From the NCBI RefSeq assembly GCF_000006405.1, contig NW_003201363.1:29046-64298 (forward strand): a stretch of DNA of 35,253 nucleotides. The letters run 5' to 3'. How positions within the stretch are numbered: the stretch's first letter is position 1; each line of letters starts with the position of its first letter. The DNA comes from Perkinsus marinus ATCC 50983. Lineage: Eukaryota; Perkinsozoa; Perkinsida; Perkinsidae. The translations under genes and the position numbers were made by a program. This document shows positions 31,001-35,253 of this stretch, piece by piece. The notes beneath the pieces are model-generated. The model did no database searches. It was not told the origin of the DNA and saw only the letters and a list, made by a program, of their open reading frames with translations.

Positions 31001-34000
31001 CTGGTGCACAACGTCTACCGGCCGTTCCCATGCGTCTTGACATACATCCATTTCGAGGGACATGCTAAGCTTCAATTCCTTCACCGTTATCACTCCAATA
31101 ACGCCACGGTAGTGGCCGACTGGAGGGAGGTGGGGTTATGGAGTCACGTCGATCGAGCCGCCCTTTGGGTTGCACTCACCTTTGCTAGATCAATGCATCG
31201 GAGTTGCATCATGGGCTGCCTGTGCGGTATATCAACGGCACGGTTCATCACGGACCAAGTCCTCTAACGGTTATCATTGATGCCGGCCCTCCAGTGGCCA
31301 ATCAGTCGACAGTTGCGGATCTAGGACTGTTACTTGCTTCGACCGAGAACAACTTCACTCTCATCCCACGAGATGCGTGGGGGTATGCTCTCACCACCTC
31401 TTGGAGGGAAAATCTAACTGATCGTCTCGATGCTTATATAAGTGGCGACCCAGACGCTACGATCAGCTGGACAGTCCATCCAAGTGTATCGGGAGCTTAT
31501 AGAGCATCAGTGCGACCTTACTTGAGCAGCGCGAGGATGCGTGCACTGCAGCCTGATGACTCAGATTTCCTGAGTTCAGCGAAGGTCACATCATTCTCGA
31601 GCATTCTGGTAGTCACCTTGGACGGAGAAGACATCAGTGGCTCGCCAATGGAGGTGGTGGTCGGACCCTCGAGTGGCTACGGGCCACTGAGTGTCGTGTC
31701 TGGAGACGGTTCTGTTGAAGCAACTGTCGCGAGGGAAGCCTCCTTTCACATCACACTATACGACAGACTACAGAATCCACGTCTTGACTGGGCCGAGGGG
31801 GACTCCGTAGAGTGTTTGGTATCCAGTAATGGGAGCTCTCACGTTGTTCCGATCGAATGTGTGTTCACGAACACAACCCAACTCTGGGCCTGTCGCTATA
31901 CACCGATTATAAGTGGGGTACTTCGCATCCAATGCCGAGTCAACAATGACTTGGTTATGGTGGGGACGGCTGAGTCCTTCACAGTTACAGTGAGGCCCCA
32001 TCCTGCTGCACCCGAGGGGGCTGCTCTGAATGCATCATTCAGTGTGTACAGTCCGAGCACAGGGCACGTGTGGCCAGATGCATACCGAAAGGATGAAGAT
32101 CCACCTCAGAAACTCGGCCTGTGGTATGAGGACATCTATGGCAATAGGCTGGTGGGCGATCTTACTGTGGCTATGATGTGTACTGCTGATTATCCCGCGA
32201 GACTAGGGGAAATTGGCGTGGGTGACACTCGTTCACAATTCTACAGGAAACGAATCGGGCCAGTGAGCGTACGTTCGTATCAAGGGGAACTATCAACGTC
32301 CTCAGATTCAACTCGATTCGACCATCGCCCGCTTTGACCTACCTTTGAGCCCGGAAGCGTTTCCGTCAAATGGAGTATATCAACTTTGGTGCTACGTGCT
32401 TCAGCGTGGAGGTCTCTATCTTCGAGTATGGGATACACCATGGCCAGAAGATCTGCACCGTCCGACTCTGGTGAGCTCAGCTGTGTTATCCCAACGAGTT
32501 CCCCTTGTTCTAGTGGAGATACCCATTGCCAGGGCCTGCTGCTCATAGCTTTGAAGTGCCGTCAGAATGGGGGTTCGCTTCGATCATCTGGGATGGCTAT
32601 GTGATGCCTGCTGAAGATGGCGACTACACACTTGGTGTGGATGCTCCTTCACGAGTTCTTGTCACTCGTATTTACTTCAATTACACCGTTGATGCTATTA
32701 ATGCAACCGTCTCACTCAAGGGGGGAATCCTGTACCCAATACAGGTGAGGTCCTCGGTTCTATTCCTGATAACGGTGATTCTAATATGCAACAAGGTACA
32801 TTTATACGGCTTGAAAGGAGGCGATTCGGCGACTCTGCTGTGGGCCAATGGCAGTGCGCCGCCGCTGCAGCCACTTCCCTCCGACTATCTTTTTCACTCT
32901 CCTTATCTTCTTGCGGATTTCCCCCGCCAATTGAATGTCACGAACGCAACTTCGATAATAGCACGGAGACGTCTTGATGTGAATAAAGTCCAGGCGCCTA
33001 CGAGAACCCTCCGGTCCAAGAGTGATAGGTCTACTCACAATAAGACCAAGACCGTTGGTCGCAACCGAAAGGCGACTTCACTGTCGTCATCATCACTGAT
33101 CCAGTCCCCTCCCCTACTGCTATCGCTACCAGCCCCTCGAGTGGACAAAACGGTAGTCGCCACTAGTGATGAGCCAGATGGTGAAGAATTGGCCATCAGT
33201 GATGGCACGGCCTCAAGGCGGCTAAGTGACCTTCCGAGTCAGCCAATAGTTGTAGGTGGGGGTAATTCAGAGAACCGCATCACTGTGAAGTGGGACGCCG
33301 TGAACAGTTCACTGACACCTGTTTCTTACACGGTTTTGGTAGACGGCCAAACGAGGGTCTCGGGTATGACCAAAATGCGCAGTAGGTTTCCCGATATCAA
33401 TTTCCCCTCAGACATGACGAATCTTTCTTATACACTCACTCCGTGCACCAGCGGCACCTACTATGACTTCAGGGTGATGCCACGTTCGAGATTGGTACCC
33501 TTCCCTCGCTGTACTAGGTATATGCAACCTCTGTGGCTGGTGACGGGCCAGTGAGCGAGAACCTCAACCGGCCTTGTGGGCGTATCCCGGGTCCAACTAG
33601 CATCCCACGGTGGTCCCATGTGTGCATCTCCCGGAAATGAATAACTCGTATTAGGCTTCGTGGTGCTGATTGCCTGACCAGCCCAGCATGGATAGCCTTC
33701 GAATGGGATCCACCACTGGATGATGGTGGTTCCCCTTTGACCGGTTATAAGCTACTTAGAGCATCCGAATCGGACCCCTCTGACTGGCAGCTCATTGGCT
33801 CCGTACGAGTTCTTGTCCAGGCTAGAATGATAGGGCAGATTGTGGTAGGTATCGATGCGAGAGGTCAACTTCACCGATAGAGGCTCGATAGGGGGTTTGA
33901 TTTATGGTAAATACTACAGCTACAGAGTTGTGGCGATGAATGGCATCGACGACTTGGACTATTCTTATGCATCAGAGCCTCTGTTGGCCCTATGCAGTGA

Positions 34001-35253
34001 GATCTAGACATTTCTTAAGTTGGTCACAGTGATGCTTTATAGCTACGCCTCCACCTACCCCTGCTGCTCCTACAAGAGACTATCCGCCGCTGTCGAGGAC
34101 TGCTGTAACTTTGCGATGGGATGAGGTAGCTCGTCATGCTGCGCTTTTGATATGTCCCCTGATCAGGTCACAGGAGCTGACGGGTATCGTGTTTATGCTC
34201 AGCGTGGTGATTACGGAGAGGTCAGCCTAGTCTATGACGGCTTGGGCCTTGGCGATCAATTGAGCTACACACACCTCAGGTGGGGGGGCACCCCTAGCAC
34301 TGGAATGAGCCCGTTCTTGCAGTTTGGAGGCCGGCGTCTCCTATACGTATTGGCTGACCGCCTTATCAGCAGCTTCCGAGAGTACCCGGTCTCCGCCGCT
34401 AGAGACTGTTGCTGCTGAGCTTAGTGGTCCACCGACTGAGGTCGTGTCGACCGGACCGAAGGAGTTGAGGTGCGTCGTTATTTTGAGGTGGTTTGATTTT
34501 GGCACTCACTGATTCAGATGGAAATATCCCCGGGATGAGGGAGGAACATCTGTGAAGGCATTCCAGGTCCTTGTGAGCTCTTATGATACACCACTGAGTG
34601 AGGCGACGGTCAACTGGACTGCTGCACAAAACGATTGGGTCTTCGATCACCAACCGTGGGAGACTACCTTCATAGGGTAACACGAGTTGTGATGAACCCA
34701 TGACGTGTATGCACTTCAGAAAGGATGTCCTCGAGACTGGCCAAGACTATGTCCTGAGAGTACGAGCAGTGACGGGAGCAGGGCCGGGGGAATCATCTCT
34801 GGGAGTGGTGGTCAGCGGAGGACAACAGCTACAGATCATACGAATGTGGCCATCTAATGTGTCGCGGTGAGCACTAGATACGATGCACTTTCTAATGGAC
34901 ATTTTCCCTGTATGGGACGTACTGTCAGGACCCACATTGAGTTGGAGTGGGAGGAGGTTGAGTATAACTTGACCATGGATGTATATGTTGATGATGGGAA
35001 CGATGGCGCGCTGGGTCTCTGGTATGAAAACGTATCCGATACGAAGTTCAGTGTCGGCCCTCTTGTAACAGGGCAAACTTATAAACTACAGGTAAACTGC
35101 CGCAAACTTTCCTTTATATTTCACTGTGTGAGAGTTTCGTACTGGTTTTGTTTAGTGATAGAGCGTGAAATCTTATCGGAGCTGGTGAGGCGATTCCGTC
35201 GTCTAGGTTTTCTAGATTTGGAGTTTGGAACTATCATATGTTGATATCTGATC
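25036..35253 (+). CDS. Giant FnIII/PA14/filamin-repeat surface protein, 3' end outside window
   Basis: One multi-exon gene covers the last 10 kb. Domains in order are FnIII (about 25036-26351), a filamin-like strand set (26532-26763), PA14-1, several filamin-like Ig repeats with a short Cys cluster, more filamin repeats, PA14-2, filamin repeats, PA14-3, then at least five FnIII. Introns are mostly 21-60 nt GT-AG. Checked joins include 25703-25723 (21 nt), 25817-26167, 26764-26812, 26997-27042, 27197-27245, 27388-27447, 28837-28886, 29859-29932, 30007-30033 (27 nt), 30145-30464 and 32745-32795. Many N-x-S/T sites and cysteines fit an extracellular or secretory-pathway adhesin. The start is uncertain (MGAIWPAAPEPPRLVVSSPG is the first FnIII-like stretch). 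No membrane anchor is inside the window. Confidence 0.9.
25243..26351 (+). CDS. FnIII-coding exons of the giant gene
   Basis: Successive exons read TYAVQVEVLSNDCDGGAIFR, then YTGQSNIEYTVGGLPINALC and LMRARAIGLDDDGFTPL (the last strands of an FnIII domain). The next domain is VGIDSVLLSWDQPDDGGNPI then HTYRLYRQCSA, a 21-nt intron, YMKEGVIGDYGLLYDGTGYP, a 351-nt intron, then PYVTYSFRLYASNTVGTSRQ. The SWDxPxDDGGxxIxxY and YxFRxxAxNxxGxS signatures are classic FnIII. The exon 26168-26351 ends at a GTGAGT donor. Confidence 0.85.
25838..25970. repeat. Dispersed repeat copy 2, inside an intron
   Basis: GCTTTTCTCAGCTGAGTTCA through TACAGAAATCAATAAGAATC to TTTTCATATTCTCACC. It aligns to 10275-10395. 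It lies wholly inside the 351-nt intron 25817-26167 of the giant gene, one of the few long introns there. Confidence 0.6.
26813..27387 (+). CDS. PA14-1 domain exons of the giant gene
   Basis: Exons 26813-26996, 27043-27196 and 27246-27387, with introns of 46 and 49 nt, encode QALWQYGLFGNYWDNSIYLG, VRW, TGFIEAAYNDTYTFYCEIAD, ANDNCRIWLDGILIAERWFE and YPIQVDYRERTDTASIRLLW. These are the order and spacing of a PA14 beta-barrel (GLxGxYxxN, VRWxGxI, YTFxxxxxDxxRxWxDGxxI, YPIxxxYRE, LxW). PA14 domains often bind carbohydrate; the metal-binding DD pair is not obvious here. Confidence 0.9.
27448..28836 (+). CDS. Large exon: filamin-like Ig repeats
   Basis: A 1389-nt exon. It reads PIVVGPGKPYGPKSVVKADG at its start, then repeats with filamin signatures: GNGVYVVHVVLVGCGQHNLS then VTVNGLHVEGSPFAIDIQRG (the YxVxxxxxxxGxHxLxVxxxGxxxxGSPF pattern) and IDLILRDAVGNPASVE. 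At the end CYGPEPCNTDQGRPGVCDCR is a small Cys cluster. The exon is bounded by the acceptor CCCTATAG and the donor CAAGGTAAG. Confidence 0.9.
28887..30580 (+). CDS. Filamin-like repeat exons flanking the nested tRNA
   Basis: Exons start at 28887 (ending near 29284) and continue as 29606-29858, 29933-30006, 30034-30144 and 30465-30580. Phase checks hold for all joins from 29606 on; the join between about 29284 and 29606 is less certain. Typical strings are GPYEALVTLRDSAGNVVVDR, NIVTLHEVEQILPPRAGEDF, RLAFVRYTNRRDNTSAVTNE and VTQVVPGGSLVTVYSTPGGG. A 27-nt intron at 30007-30033 removes an in-frame TGA. Intron 30145-30464 holds the tRNA gene. Confidence 0.75.
30201..30273 (+). tRNA. tRNA-Val (anticodon UAC), nested in an intron
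   Basis: 73 nt. The acceptor stem GCCGGGG pairs with CTCTGGT (four canonical pairs and three G-U), discriminator A. The anticodon arm is TCTGC-CTTACAC-GCAGA with anticodon TAC. The T arm is GCGAG-TTCGATC-CTCGC with the standard B box GGTTCGATCC-like core (GAGTTCGATCC). The D arm holds AGTGGTTAT. No intron. No T-run terminator was seen in the next 60 bp. It lies in sense orientation in the 320-nt intron 30145-30464 of the giant gene. Confidence 0.92.
30750..31230 (+). CDS. PA14-2 domain exons, splice model incomplete
   Basis: Strings typical of PA14 are VEALLAALRWSIVWHFWLLP, IEPLIGGTHEFAVHTNVGAE, VTLQLNGEIIENM and HAKLQFLHRYHSNNATVVAD (the YxLxxxYxxxxNNATV strand). At least two frame changes remain unplaced as introns, so exact exon ends are not given. 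The following exon (about 31204-32337) reads back into filamin repeats. Confidence 0.6.
31230..32337 (+). CDS. Filamin-like repeats, third block
   Basis: A long open exon with DLGLLLASTENNFTLIPRDA, ILVVTLDGEDISGSPMEVVV then GPSSGYGPLSVVSGDGSVEA, SFHITLYDRLQNPRL, CRYTPIISGVLRIQC and LGLWYEDIYGNRL. These repeat the pattern of the 27448-28836 exon (GSPxxVxxGPxxxYGPxSVVxxDG), which shows that the filamin/PA14 unit was itself duplicated within the gene. Confidence 0.88.
32526..32940 (+). CDS. PA14-3 domain exons
   Basis: Encodes SEWGFASIIWDGYVMPAEDG, DYTLGVDAPSRVLVTRIYFN, SLKGGILYPIQV, then after a 51-nt intron (32745-32795) HLYGLKGGDSATLLWANGSA. The W-x-G-Y-xxPxxGDYTLGV and YPIQ...LLW landmarks define a PA14 domain. 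A Ser/Thr/Arg-rich linker follows (about 32990-33200), then FnIII. Confidence 0.85.
33240..35092 (+). CDS. C-terminal FnIII array exons (continues past window)
   Basis: At least five FnIII domains. Signatures are ITVKWDAVNSSLTPVSYTVL with VYATSVAGDGPVSENL (intron about 33470-33515), IAFEWDPPLDDGGSPLTGYK with YSYRVVAMNGIDDLD, AVTLRWDE with VTGADGYRVYAQRGDYGEVS and SYTYWLTALSAASESTRSPP, KAFQVLVSSYDTPLSEATV with YVLRVRAVTGAGPGESSLGV, and HIELEWEEVEYNLTMDVYVD with TGQTYKLQ at a GTAAAC donor. Introns are again about 45 nt. Confidence 0.85.

Noticed and set aside
1-35253. Spliced-leader RNA gene or SL-like sequence
   Set aside because: I looked for the alveolate-type CCGTAGCCATTTTGGCTCAAG core and did not see it; trans-splicing of these genes stays an inference.

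Overview
The window looks like nuclear DNA of a compact, intron-rich unicellular eukaryote. The best guess is a perkinsid or related alveolate (Perkinsus-like). The basis is GT-AG introns mostly 21-65 nt long, standard stop codons, closely packed genes on both strands, short secreted Cys-rich proteins and a very large mosaic FnIII/PA14/filamin-type surface protein. The taxon is an inference; no rRNA or spliced-leader gene was seen to settle it. Apparent frame breaks inside most genes disappear when tiny introns are removed. The exon models below were built by hand and checked by phase and by family motifs.

Left third (1-10140). A coiled-coil/EF-hand protein gene (+, about 248-2164) is followed by a 136-aa histone-fold-like gene (+, 2449-2997). 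Weak exons on both strands fill 3.1-5.2 kb. A five-exon creatine-kinase-type phosphagen kinase (-, 5797-7236) follows, then a five-exon basic, Gln/Arg-rich unknown gene (-, 8241-10140).

Middle (10.1-25 kb). A complete eight-exon PhzF-family isomerase gene (-, 11673-13651) carries 18 copies of a 29-bp minisatellite in its sixth intron. Around it is a transposon- and repeat-rich stretch: a Helitron-type Pif1 helicase remnant (15946-16402), two fossil copies of a gag-like retroelement segment, a possible LINE tail, and a 1.03-kb foldback element with 340-bp inverted arms around an open-frame passenger (18768-19794). It also holds a secreted 15-Cys protein gene (+, 20904-21564) whose 3' end and stop codon are tandemly duplicated, and a WLM/Wss1-like metalloprotease gene (+, about 24031-24792).

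Right third (25-35.25 kb). One giant multi-exon gene (+) runs off the window. It encodes FnIII domains, three PA14 domains and many filamin-like Ig repeats. A tRNA-Val(UAC) gene sits in sense orientation inside one of its introns.

The most unusual signal is a window-wide family of perfect inverted repeats whose arms are separated by exactly one nucleotide (arms 7-26 bp). They are often chained end to end. At one locus (3501-3540) a related copy 2 kb away (5611-5705) lacks the palindrome, so the insertion event itself can be read from the sequence.
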